Below, piece after piece: positions 10,320-19,489 of a DNA stretch of 64,000 nucleotides. The notes beneath the pieces were generated by a model, which searched no databases, was not told the DNA's origin, and was given only the letters and a program-made list of their open reading frames with translations. The position numbers and the translations under genes were made by a program. This stretch comes from Mesorhizobium sp. (lineage in GTDB: Bacteria; Pseudomonadota; Alphaproteobacteria; Rhizobiales; Rhizobiaceae). The stretch lies in the NCBI RefSeq assembly GCF_004962245.1, contig NZ_SUHQ01000012.1, positions 62,001 to 126,000 of the forward strand, read 5' to 3'. The stretch's first letter is position 1. Every line of letters starts with the position of its first letter.

Positions 10320-10640
10320 TCAGCCACCGCCGAGCGCCCGCATCACATTCGGCAGCGCCGGCAGCGTCAACAAAACCGTGCCGGCAAGCCAGATAGACGA
10401 GACGACGATGCTCCTGGGTTGCGCCGACCAGCGCTCATAAAGGGCAGCCGGCACGCCGGCGAGCATAATGGTCACCGTCGACAGGATCAGCGCACTTGCC
10501 ATGTAAACGATCTGACTTAGGGGAGGCGCCCAGCCCGGATACCAGATCGGATAGAACAGGAATACCATCAGCACCCACGGCGAAAAGATACCGTTGACGA
10601 TGGCGACCGCCATGACGGGTACAAGAGCGTTTCTGTCCAT
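10320..10640 (-). CDS. hypothetical membrane protein
   Basis: Hydrophobic ORF, start at internal Met, tightly adjacent to 10645-10953. Confidence 0.7.
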   Translation of the reverse strand: MDRNALVPVMAVAIVNGIFSPWVLMVFLFYPIWYPGWAPPLSQIVYMASALILSTVTIMLAGVPAALYERWSAQPRSIVVSSIWLAGTVLLTLPALPNVMRALGGG

Positions 10641-10644
10641 TGCC

Positions 10645-10953
10645 TCAAACCCCTTGTGAAGCCATCGGCGCAAGGCCGAAATTGATCAGCAAGACGAGAT
10701 AGCCCACGCGCAAGGCCATAAGCCAGAGCACGCTGAAGACGATCACCACCGGCTGGGTCAGGATCGACGGCGTGATGGTCCGCACGATCCGCAGGAACGG
10801 GTCCGTGACGGCCTTGAAGAAGCGCCAGATGTAATTGTCCCAGCTTTCGGGCACGAAGAGGCCGAGCAGGAGGCGCCCCATCAGCGTGTACATCACGGCG
10901 GCAAGGATGAAATTCGGTATGTGGAAATACCAGTAGGACCAGAAATCGTTCAT
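10645..10953 (-). CDS. small membrane protein, YggT-like topology
   Basis: Hydrophobic 102 aa ORF with VTDPFLRIVRTITP segment reminiscent of YggT. Confidence 0.7.
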   Translation of the reverse strand: MNDFWSYWYFHIPNFILAAVMYTLMGRLLLGLFVPESWDNYIWRFFKAVTDPFLRIVRTITPSILTQPVVIVFSVLWLMALRVGYLVLLINFGLAPMASQGV

Positions 10954-11009
10954 ATGGAATTTTCCAAGGAGCGGCGCCGCGTTATGACAGCGGCGCCCTT
11001 GAAATGAAA

Positions 11010-11033
11010 GCGGGGTCCGTCGCCGGACCCCGC
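11010..11033 (-). terminator. intrinsic terminator of symporter operon
   Basis: Perfect 10-bp stem GCGGGGTCCG/CGGACCCCGC with 4-nt loop, followed on minus strand by CTTTCATTTC. Confidence 0.75.
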
Positions 11034-11058
11034 CTCGAGCGCCGGTCCCTACGCGGGA

Positions 11059-12942
11059 TCAGGCTATCTTTTCTTCCATCATCTGCTTGCCGCGAGGTAC
11101 GCGGATTTCCTCGATGAAATCCTGCATATCCCGGGATGGCGCCTTGGTGAGAAGGCTGACAATGATCATTACGGCGAAGCCCACCGGCAGTCCGAAAGTC
11201 GCCGACGAGATGTTCTTCACCCCCCACCACAGTTCCATGTTCGGCGTAGCCTTGTCGAAGTCGGCGCCGTACTGGGTCATCACCAGATAGAAGAGGGTGA
11301 TGCCGAAGCCTGCGATCATGCCGGCGACAGCGCCCGCCGAGTTGGCACGCTTCCACCAGACGCCGAGCACCAGCGCCGGGAAAAGGCCGCCGGCGGCAAG
11401 CGAGAACGCCCATGAAACCATCGACAGGATGTCGGACGGCTTGGTCGATGCGACGTAGGCGGCCAGCACCGCGACCATAACCAGCAAGATGCGGGACACG
11501 ATCAGACGCCGCGACGTAGGCGCATGCTGGTCGATCATCTTGTAGTAGATGTCGTGGCTGAGCGCATTGGCGATGGCGAGCAGCAGACCGTCCGCCGTCG
11601 AGAGCGCGGCGGCAAGACCGCCGGCGGCGACGAGGCCCGAGATGACGTAAGGCATGCCGGCCATTTCCGGCGTGGCCAGGACGATCATGTCGGCATTCAG
11701 GTTGATGTCGGCAAACGAAAGTGCCGTCACGCCCTTTTCAGCGCAGGCCGCTACGATCGCCGCGGTGTCTGTCGCCGCCTTGCCGCAGATCTGCACGAGC
11801 GTATTGTCGGCAGCGGCCCAGCGCATCATCCATCCGGCTTTCTCGCCGATGTTTTCAGGTGTCAGGCCCGACGCCACCAGGTCGAGCATCGTCCACTTGG
11901 CGAACGCCGCATAGGCGGGCGCCGTAAAGTAGAGGATGAAAATGAACAGCAGCGACCAGGCGACCGAGACACGCGCTTCCCGCACCGACGGGGTGGTGAA
12001 GTAGCGCATCAGGACGTGCGGCAGCGACGCCGTGCCGACCATCAGGCAGAGGATGAGCAGGAAATAGTTCTTCGCATCATATCCGCCATGCGAGAACGGT
12101 GTCGCGTGGCCGGGCACGATGTTTTGCGCGGCTTCAAGGGCCGCGATGCCCTGCAAGGCCTGACCCTGCATGAGCTGCGGGATAGGAATGCCCGTCTTTA
12201 CCGTGGACATCCAGATGACGGGGATCAGGTAGGCGATGATCAGCACGATGTACTGGGCGACCTGCGTCCAGGTGACGGCGCGCATGCCGCCGAGCATCGA
12301 GCAGACGAGAATGCCGGCCAGGCCGACATACACGGCGACGTTGAAGTCGATGCCCAGGAAGCGCGAGGAGATGATGCCGGTCCCGAATATCTGCGCCACC
12401 ACATAGGTGAAGGAGCAGGAAAACAACACGATCACACCGATGAAGCGCGCCAGATTGCCGCCATAGCGCGCCGACAGGAAGTCGGGGACGGTATAGGCGC
12501 CGAACTTGCGCAGATAGGGCGCAACGAGGATGGCCACGAGCACGTAGCCGCCGGTCCAGCCCAGCACGAAGGCCAATCCGTCATAGCCGAGCAGGTAGAG
12601 CGAGCCGGCCATGCCGATGAATGAAGCCGCCGACATCCAGTCCGCGCCGGTCGCCATGCCGTTGTAGAGCGCCGGTACGCGACGCCCAGCGACGTAATAT
12701 TCGCCGACGTGCATGGTACGGCTCAGAATGCCGATCACCGCGTAGATGACGATGGTGAAGCCCATGAATAGGTAGCCGATTATGACATTCTCGACGCCCA
12801 TGGCGCTCAAGATAGCCATCAGGATGATGAAGGCTATGAAACCGCCGGTGTAGATGCCGTAGATGCGGCCGAGATTGGAGGTGAAGTCGCCTCCACCTGC
12901 CGTGGTCGATGTCGTGTTAGCCATTGACGTTCCCCCGATCAA
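11059..12942 (-). CDS. sodium:solute symporter family protein (acetate permease ActP-like / VC_2705 subfamily)
   Basis: Many TM segments; GATADWMSAASFIGMAG-like SSS motifs (GADWMSAASFIGMAG); DUF4212 partner upstream. Confidence 0.9.
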   Translation of the reverse strand: MIGGTSMANTTSTTAGGGDFTSNLGRIYGIYTGGFIAFIILMAILSAMGVENVIIGYLFMGFTIVIYAVIGILSRTMHVGEYYVAGRRVPALYNGMATGADWMSAASFIGMAGSLYLLGYDGLAFVLGWTGGYVLVAILVAPYLRKFGAYTVPDFLSARYGGNLARFIGVIVLFSCSFTYVVAQIFGTGIISSRFLGIDFNVAVYVGLAGILVCSMLGGMRAVTWTQVAQYIVLIIAYLIPVIWMSTVKTGIPIPQLMQGQALQGIAALEAAQNIVPGHATPFSHGGYDAKNYFLLILCLMVGTASLPHVLMRYFTTPSVREARVSVAWSLLFIFILYFTAPAYAAFAKWTMLDLVASGLTPENIGEKAGWMMRWAAADNTLVQICGKAATDTAAIVAACAEKGVTALSFADINLNADMIVLATPEMAGMPYVISGLVAAGGLAAALSTADGLLLAIANALSHDIYYKMIDQHAPTSRRLIVSRILLVMVAVLAAYVASTKPSDILSMVSWAFSLAAGGLFPALVLGVWWKRANSAGAVAGMIAGFGITLFYLVMTQYGADFDKATPNMELWWGVKNISSATFGLPVGFAVMIIVSLLTKAPSRDMQDFIEEIRVPRGKQMMEEKIA

Positions 12943-13193
12943 TCTTCATGGACACCATGCTCTTCGTCGATCGCGTTCTGGCGCCGTGCGAACCAGAACA
13001 GCATGATGACGAAGGCGATGAGCGAACCCTGAGCGGCCATGTAGAAGCCGAGCGGAAAGCCAAAAATGACGATGGTGTTGAGTTGCTCCACGAACATGTG
13101 GATGACGTAGCCGAAGAACACCCACAGGCCCAACATGACGAACATGAGGCTCTTGGTCTTGTTCCAATAACTTATACGGTCTGGCGTCGCCAT
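12939..13193 (-). CDS. DUF4212 domain-containing protein (symporter small subunit)
   Basis: Short two-TM protein overlapping symporter start by 4 nt; start at internal Met (MATPDRISYW). Confidence 0.88.
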   Translation of the reverse strand: MATPDRISYWNKTKSLMFVMLGLWVFFGYVIHMFVEQLNTIVIFGFPLGFYMAAQGSLIAFVIMLFWFARRQNAIDEEHGVHED

Positions 13194-13374
13194 AGCGTTG
13201 AACCCTCCCTTGGTTGGGCAGCTTGCGAACCGTCTCGACCGCAAGGCGCCGTTTAAAGCTTGCCTCTTCCGCTAACGCGGAAGCCCTCCGGCATATGTTG
13301 CGGCCGGGTATAGAATCAGCCGACCGTAACTTTATAGAAGTAACACTTCTTGCCGCTGCTGTTCATACGACTTT

Positions 13375-13412
13375 AGAATCGGTGAGAGGACTGGAGAATC
13401 GGTGAGAGGACT
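13375..13412. repeat. two identical 18-bp units at 20-bp period
   Basis: AGAATCGGTGAGAGGACT at 13375-13392 and 13395-13412. Confidence 0.9.
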
Positions 13413-13479
13413 AGCGGTGCGGCGTGGCGAAGGCTAAACGGTTGACATCGGTTGGAAACAAAACCGAAGGGAGAGCGCC

Positions 13480-14109
13480 ATGGGCCTGCTGAACGATCTG
13501 TTGCCCGAGTTCCTGCGCAAACCGCAGCCGATCGGCAACGTCGGCGAACTGGCTGACTTCATGGACTCGCGCGCTGCCTTCCTGGCGCAGAAAAGCATCG
13601 TCGAGTTCTGCCGCGTCAGGGCAGGGGTCTACTGGCAGAAGCTGTTCAGCGAGAAGGATTTCCAGACTGCGCTGAACCATTCACGCTGGCGCGCCTACCC
13701 TGCGTGCTACGCCATCGTGGCGGAAATGGTAGAGGGGGCGCTGCGCGAACCCGCCGGCCTGCGCCAGCGAGGCCTGCCAGCGGCGCTGGAAAAGGTGGCC
13801 CTGGCAAGCTTCTCCAAATATGCCGTTCCGGAGGGTTCGCCTCCCGCCTTCTGGGAGGACGCCGCCGAGTTGACACGACAGCGGCTCGCCGCCACGCAGG
13901 CCGGTCCGTCGCGGCCGGTGCGTGAAATCCCCGAGCCGCTGGCGCGAACGGTTTTCGAAGCGGTCCCGATCCACCCCAATCTCCTGACCAACGACTACGA
14001 CTATATTTTCAACTTCCTGAGAATGAACCTGCTGCGTGCGCATGAGGATTTCCTTGCGCAGGCTGACCGCAGCGCTCTGGTCGATGAATTGCTTGGCGCC
14101 GCCCGCTGA
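13480..14109 (+). CDS. conserved hypothetical protein
   Basis: 209 aa ORF, divergent from symporter operon; no family recognised by eye. Confidence 0.8.
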   Translation: MGLLNDLLPEFLRKPQPIGNVGELADFMDSRAAFLAQKSIVEFCRVRAGVYWQKLFSEKDFQTALNHSRWRAYPACYAIVAEMVEGALREPAGLRQRGLPAALEKVALASFSKYAVPEGSPPAFWEDAAELTRQRLAATQAGPSRPVREIPEPLARTVFEAVPIHPNLLTNDYDYIFNFLRMNLLRAHEDFLAQADRSALVDELLGAAR

Positions 14110-14174
14110 ATTTGTTCCACCACGCCGATATTCCAAGGTTTCCCTTCGACCGTGCACCGTCCGGGCGTCGCCGG

Positions 14175-16304
14175 CTATGCGAACATCAGGTCCCGCACCA
14201 GGTCGGATGCTGACTGAAGGTGCTTGATGAGTCTTTTGAGCTCTGCCTGCTGCTCGCGCGTAAGGGCATCGATCTCGATGCGGTTGGAGGCAGGAATGCC
14301 GGCGTAGATGTCATGCGTCTGCTGACCGAGCAGCAACCCGATCAGCATGGCATGGCCAGCCAGCATTGCCTTCATGTCGCGCTCGCCGCCAATGTCCAGC
14401 GCGACGAGTTTCTCGAACCGGGCACGTGTGCTCCGCTCGCGGATGCCGTGGCGAATTGCAAGAGTGCGCGCGGTCGCAACGATCGGAAAAAGGCCATGTT
14501 TCTTGATGTCCAGCCGGCCATTTTCAAGCTGGAAGCCACCAAAAAGAGTGAAGGGATTGCCGGCTGTTATCTGCTCGCCGAGAAGCTTCGCGAACACCGG
14601 CTCGGCGTGGCCGCGGTCATATGCATGTTCGATGAACTGGGCGGCCAGCGTCATGTCGCCGTGAACCGGCCTCAGGTCGTAAACGATATCGACATTGAGG
14701 AGGTCCTCCGGCCGGTGGCGGCGAACCCAATCTTCGACGCGCCCCTTCCAGGTGTCGAGGCTTCCGCGGAATGCCGCATTCACGGCCATTACCCCACCTT
14801 TGCAATACGGCACGCCGGAGATGTCGAGCATGTCGGCGAGCTTGGCACCGAGATTCTTGAACCAGGCGTCTTCCGGCCCGTCCGGCCTACCATGTGCGAA
14901 GACGATTGCGTTGTCCTGGTCGGGTGCCATCAGGCTTTCGCCACGGCCGCCGGAGCCGAGCACGAGCACGGCATAGGCACAGGGCGGCGGGCCGTGGCCT
15001 TCGGTCTGCATCTGTTGTTGCGCAAGCACAGCAGCGCGGCGCGTAATCGAGCAAAGTTCCTCGCTGATGATTTCCGCCACCACGCGGGGGTCGATCTCCT
15101 CGCCGATGAGCGAACGCACGACGCCCGGCAGCATCGACCAGGCGGCCGCCAATTCGGCGACGTCCTTGGCATGCTCGATCGTGTCGTCGAGATTGATGGC
15201 CGCGGTGGCGCGGAGCCTCAGCAGGTCGCGCGCCGAAAGCATGCCGACCAGCATGCCCCCATCGTCGCGGACGGCGAGGTGGCGAACTTTCAGCCGATCC
15301 ATGCGCCCGATCGCTCGATAAGCGAATGCGGCGGCGCGGATGCTTATCAGTGGTCGCGTAGCGATGCTTCCGATCGGCAGGTCAAAAACGCGCTCGGCGT
15401 CGGATGATATGCGGCGCATCAGATCGCGCTCGGTAACGATGCCGTACTCCACGACCGGTTGATCTGGCGTCCCTCGGTCGGACACGAGGACCGAGCTGAT
15501 CTTGCGCTTGACCATAAGGTCGATGACCTGCCTTGTCGGTTTGGTCGATTTCACCACGACTGGTGGGTCGCTCATAAGGCTGCCGACGCGATGGCGATAG
15601 GCATATGGATCTACCGGCTGAAACGCGGGAACCTGGGGGCGCGACACCGGCTCAACCCAGCCGGCGCGATGGCCGGCTTCGAGAGTGTGCGAAAGGGCAA
15701 GGCAGGCGACCTCAGCCTCTCCGAGTGTCCGGATGTTGCGCTTGCGCAACTCCGGAATCAACGCGGCAAAGATGTCTCCCGCCGCGATCGCATCGCCCAG
15801 AGCCGAATGGCGGCCAGCTATCTCCAGGCGAAGCCAGGCGGCGATCATTTCCAGCGAATGGTCTGCCAGATCGGGATTTGCTATGGTTGCAAGAAGCCGG
15901 ACGCACAGCGACCGAGGCTTTTTCCATGGCAAATGGGCGCGTCGGCATTCGCGTTTCAACACCGCCAGGTCGAAGCCGATCGAGTGGCCGACGAGGATGC
16001 GGTCTCCAGCGAACTCTTGGAATTGCGCCCATGCATCCAAGAAGCTCCCGGCTCCGTCAACATCGGCATCCGTGATGCCGTGGACGAGCGAGGCCTCAGG
16101 CGGGATCGCTTCACCAGGATCGATGAGGAGATTGAACTGAGGTTCCCGGACGACCTTGCCATGCGCGATGCCGATTGCGCCAATCTGGACCACGCGTGCC
16201 TTTGTGGCGTCGAGCCCAGTTGTTTCGGTGTCGACGGCCGCAGCCGCTATGGCTATCAGTGGTGTCGCGCCGGTCGCCCGCTTCATTCCCGTCCCCTTCG
16301 ACAT
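14175..16304 (-). CDS. DnaQ-type 3'-5' exonuclease - CBS pair - DUF294 nucleotidyltransferase fusion
   Basis: AVDTETTGLDATKARVVQIGAIGI plus VGHSIGFDLAVL (exonuclease); two CBS-like repeats; GSGGRGESLMAPDQDNAIVF (DUF294 nucleotidyltransferase). Confidence 0.87.
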   Translation of the reverse strand: MSKGTGMKRATGATPLIAIAAAAVDTETTGLDATKARVVQIGAIGIAHGKVVREPQFNLLIDPGEAIPPEASLVHGITDADVDGAGSFLDAWAQFQEFAGDRILVGHSIGFDLAVLKRECRRAHLPWKKPRSLCVRLLATIANPDLADHSLEMIAAWLRLEIAGRHSALGDAIAAGDIFAALIPELRKRNIRTLGEAEVACLALSHTLEAGHRAGWVEPVSRPQVPAFQPVDPYAYRHRVGSLMSDPPVVVKSTKPTRQVIDLMVKRKISSVLVSDRGTPDQPVVEYGIVTERDLMRRISSDAERVFDLPIGSIATRPLISIRAAAFAYRAIGRMDRLKVRHLAVRDDGGMLVGMLSARDLLRLRATAAINLDDTIEHAKDVAELAAAWSMLPGVVRSLIGEEIDPRVVAEIISEELCSITRRAAVLAQQQMQTEGHGPPPCAYAVLVLGSGGRGESLMAPDQDNAIVFAHGRPDGPEDAWFKNLGAKLADMLDISGVPYCKGGVMAVNAAFRGSLDTWKGRVEDWVRRHRPEDLLNVDIVYDLRPVHGDMTLAAQFIEHAYDRGHAEPVFAKLLGEQITAGNPFTLFGGFQLENGRLDIKKHGLFPIVATARTLAIRHGIRERSTRARFEKLVALDIGGERDMKAMLAGHAMLIGLLLGQQTHDIYAGIPASNRIEIDALTREQQAELKRLIKHLQSASDLVRDLMFA

Positions 16305-16497
16305 AGCCGAAAGCCTCCCTGCCGGATGTCTTGCAGCATAAGGCGCGCCGACAGGCCGCGTCGACGGCTGAATTTCAGGCTATAGCGTTCGCAACGATAC
16401 GCCGGGTCGGCGGAACTGCGTGCCCATTCGCCTTAAAGTGATTTGATATGGTCGAAGCACGTGCACATTCTTGGCCAGTTTGTTGCCGAGGCAGCCG

Positions 16498-16890
16498 ATG
16501 AACGAGATCAGACGGGTTGCTGTGGAGTGCATCGGGCGCGCCGTAATGTTCGGATCGCTTGCCATCGGCTGTGTCATGATCGGCTTCTCCTTCAACCCGG
16601 TATCTGCCTTTCGTTCCGGCGCGTTCCTTACGCTGACCATGGCACTGGCACTGATGTGGAAAGCCATGACCGCTGGCATCAAGAATCCCAAACACACCGA
16701 AGTCTGGCTCTATCTCGACGAGAAATCGCGCCCAGTCGATGGCTCGGCGCGACGGGTGTTCGGCACCATCTTGAGCGACGTTTACAAACTCTACGCCCGG
16801 ATTGCGCTCGGCGCGGCTGTTGGCTTCTTCCTGGTGTCGCTCGCCCTGATGCTGTTCGGTCTGGAAGGCTACATGCCGCCCAGCAAATAG
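16498..16890 (+). CDS. hypothetical membrane protein
   Basis: 130 aa ORF with hydrophobic segments; start at internal Met. Confidence 0.65.
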   Translation: MNEIRRVAVECIGRAVMFGSLAIGCVMIGFSFNPVSAFRSGAFLTLTMALALMWKAMTAGIKNPKHTEVWLYLDEKSRPVDGSARRVFGTILSDVYKLYARIALGAAVGFFLVSLALMLFGLEGYMPPSK

Positions 16891-17197
16891 GAGATCGCTT
16901 CGCCAGCCCGTGACGCCGCATTCCCGCTTGCGCGGCGATGCTATGCCTCATGCACCGGCCGGCTAAACGAAACAGCCGGACACGGCGAACTCTTTTCCGA
17001 CGACAGCATCGGGCGACGGCGGCGACAGGGGCGAAGTTGGCAAGGCGGATTCGCGCCGACCGGTCCAGTGCAACGAAATTCAGTAAGAAAAACCAATTTC
17101 TTGCAGATTTTGAGGGGTTCATTCTAACGATTGCGAAAAAATAGCACTCGACAAAGTCTACTGATTTTATAGATTAATTGCCGAGACGGAGGTCGAT

Positions 17198-17353
17198 ATG
17201 TCCTATATCCAGAACGCCCAGACTGCCCGCAAAGGCCAGAGGCTGGGTTCCGACCAGACTTGGCGTCCGGCCTATGCAGGCGCCTTTGCCTATCTCGTCT
17301 TTGCCTTTGCCTTCGTGTTCACCGGGGCAGTCGTTCTGGGCCTTATTCCCTGA
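17198..17353 (+). CDS. small single-TM protein (51 aa)
   Basis: ATG after CGGAGGT-type SD; MSYIQNAQTARKGQRLGSDQTWRPAYAGAFAYLVFAFAFVFTGAVVLGLIP stop; not on the ORF track because it is short. Confidence 0.6.
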   Translation: MSYIQNAQTARKGQRLGSDQTWRPAYAGAFAYLVFAFAFVFTGAVVLGLIP

Positions 17354-17488
17354 TCATGGGGTCCCGAGCCATCGGGTCCTGGCTTACAGGGATAGCGACC
17401 TGCCGCTTTCAGAATTCCGGAGTTGAATGAACCGAATGCCGGTACGCTTTTGCGCGTCGGTGATCCCAACGTGATGGAGGAGATGGCA

Positions 17489-18433
17489 ATGCCGATCGAG
17501 TTCACGCATGTTCCCGGTAAAACTCAGCCTGCCGATTCAACCGTGCCTTTCTTCTACGATTTCGCGGAAACCGCGACAAAGCTGTCGCTGATCGAGGACA
17601 TCGGTTTCCAGAAGACCGTCGTCGACGATCCGGCCGGGCTGCTAACCAATATGGATATTGCCGCCCGGGCGTTGGATCGCACTTCATCCCTTGAGGTCGT
17701 TCTCACGCATTGGGCAGGTGTGATCGAGCCGATCGTGGCGGCACGGCAATTGGCGGCCCTCGATGCGAGATGCGGCGGGCGGCTGTCGCTCAGGATGCTC
17801 AGCGAGCCGCTGAGCGACGACGATGCCGAAACACGTCCGGTCGGCCAGACGGTCGTCTGGCAGCGGATAGACGAATATCTGGTGCTGCTGAAGCGGTTGT
17901 GGTCGAACGACAGGCCGTTCGATCATGAAGGCGCCTTCTACAGCGTCAAAGGCGGCTATGTGCCTCGCAAGGGACCGCATGGCGCCGACATGACCATCCG
18001 CATGGGCGGACAGTCCGGAACGGCGCTCAGGGTCGCCGGACGACATGCCGATGTCTTCGAGCTGACGCCGGGTTCGCTCGACGAGATCCGGCAGTTGATG
18101 GAACGGGTGCGCAGTGCCGCCGCCGAACACGGCCGGGCCGGCAAGCTGCGTTTCGCGCTTCCCGTCCGGGTCCGTTCGGAGGACATCGCTGCCGTCTCCT
18201 GCCAAAAAGCGGTCGAAATCGCCGGGCCGCCGGCGCAGATTGCATTGTCGCTGCTTCCTTATGCGGCTTTGGGAATCCAGGAATTCATGATGGGCGGCAT
18301 CGACCAGCCGCGCGAGATCGCGACGGCGGGCCGCGAAACGATCGCGCTTCTGCACAATACCCTGGCGCGCCGCGAGGCTCCGCAGCCCGGGGCGTTTATG
18401 TCCCGCGTGAGCCGGGAAGCACGCGCCGGCTGA
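17489..18433 (+). CDS. LLM class flavin-dependent oxidoreductase (alkanesulfonate monooxygenase-like)
   Basis: Luciferase-like pattern (VLTHWAGVIEPIVAARQLAALDARCGGRLSLRM; WSNDRPFDHEGAFYSV); start at Met after GGAGGAG. Confidence 0.85.
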   Translation: MPIEFTHVPGKTQPADSTVPFFYDFAETATKLSLIEDIGFQKTVVDDPAGLLTNMDIAARALDRTSSLEVVLTHWAGVIEPIVAARQLAALDARCGGRLSLRMLSEPLSDDDAETRPVGQTVVWQRIDEYLVLLKRLWSNDRPFDHEGAFYSVKGGYVPRKGPHGADMTIRMGGQSGTALRVAGRHADVFELTPGSLDEIRQLMERVRSAAAEHGRAGKLRFALPVRVRSEDIAAVSCQKAVEIAGPPAQIALSLLPYAALGIQEFMMGGIDQPREIATAGRETIALLHNTLARREAPQPGAFMSRVSREARAG

Positions 18434-18440
18434 ATGCTGG

Positions 18441-18779
18441 CTATTTCAGGACGCGTTCGACAATCGCGCCGAAGGTCGACGGGTCGAATGCCGGCAGGAT
18501 GAGGGGCTCGACGAAGCCGTCGCGCCGAGCCGTCAGCACATATTGCATCATGGCCTCGTTATCAGGCATTTCGAAGACTTGGACGAAGTCATAGGCGCCG
18601 AGCGTGGCATAGAAGGCGAGAGATCTGCCGCCAAGTGCCGCGACCCGCTCCTCGCTGACTTTCCGGCGATCGGGGCTGCCGGCGAGTTCGGCTAGTCCTT
18701 TGTTCGTCAACCGCATCAGTGAGACGTAAAGCCGGCTGGTCGCAGCCGCGGGAGGTGCGTTGGCAATCTCGTCAGGCAT
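18441..18779 (-). CDS. GYD domain-containing protein
   Basis: YVSLMRLTNKGLAEL...YATLGAYDFVQVFEMPDNEAM pattern. Confidence 0.85.
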   Translation of the reverse strand: MPDEIANAPPAAATSRLYVSLMRLTNKGLAELAGSPDRRKVSEERVAALGGRSLAFYATLGAYDFVQVFEMPDNEAMMQYVLTARRDGFVEPLILPAFDPSTFGAIVERVLK

Positions 18780-18780
18780 A

Positions 18781-19455
18781 TCAGTGCACCTTGCCGGAGA
18801 GCTGCGACAGCGCCGCGACGACGGCGGTAGAATCCGTCAGCGCACCGAAGATGCCGTTTTCGACCGTCACCATGTGGAGTGCGGCCTCATGGGCCTTCTG
18901 GTCGCCGCTGGCGCAGGCGTCCGAGATCGTCAGGCACTGGAAATTCCGGTCGCAGGCTTCACGCAACGTCGTGTGGACGCAAACGTCGGTCGTGCATCCC
19001 GAAAACAGCAGATGGGTGATGCCCTGCGCGCGCAGCACATGCTCGAAATCCGTGTAGGTGAAGGCGCCGTTGCAGGTCTTGTCGACGATGATGTCTTGCG
19101 GTGCGACGTCGATCTCCGGAACGATCTGGAAGCCGGGGCTCGAACGCAGCAGGATTTCGGTTCCTTCCAGGCCGGCCCGCTTGCGGCGCCACTTCTCGTA
19201 AGGCGTCATGTCGGCCATATCGGCCCGATAGCCTTGCCGTGTGTGGATAATGGTGAGCCCGGCGGCACGCGCGGCCGCGATCAGGCGGTTGACCGTCGGC
19301 AGGATGGCTCGCAATGGGCTCGGATCGTATCCCTGCTTGGCGAAATAGCCAGATGTCGACAGGAAATCCTCCTGCAGATCGATGACAACCAGCGCGGTGT
19401 TTTCGGCAACCAGCCTGCCGTCATAGGGAAAATCAAAAGGTGTGGCCTTGATCAT
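18781..19455 (-). CDS. isochorismatase-family cysteine hydrolase (biuret/ureidoacrylate amidohydrolase-like)
   Basis: NTALVVIDLQEDFLS, IIHTRQGYRADMAD, GCTTDVCVHTTLREACDRNF; start at internal Met. Confidence 0.87.
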   Translation of the reverse strand: MIKATPFDFPYDGRLVAENTALVVIDLQEDFLSTSGYFAKQGYDPSPLRAILPTVNRLIAAARAAGLTIIHTRQGYRADMADMTPYEKWRRKRAGLEGTEILLRSSPGFQIVPEIDVAPQDIIVDKTCNGAFTYTDFEHVLRAQGITHLLFSGCTTDVCVHTTLREACDRNFQCLTISDACASGDQKAHEAALHMVTVENGIFGALTDSTAVVAALSQLSGKVH

Positions 19456-19489
19456 TTTTCTCTCTTCCCTCGAGATATGTTTCGCCGGC

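Noticed and set aside
13256-13300. GCCTCTTCCGCTAACGCGGAAG hairpin-like sequence as an RNA gene
   Set aside because: Short stem (CTTCCGC/GCGGAAG) only; better read as a terminator or leader hairpin, not enough support for an ncRNA
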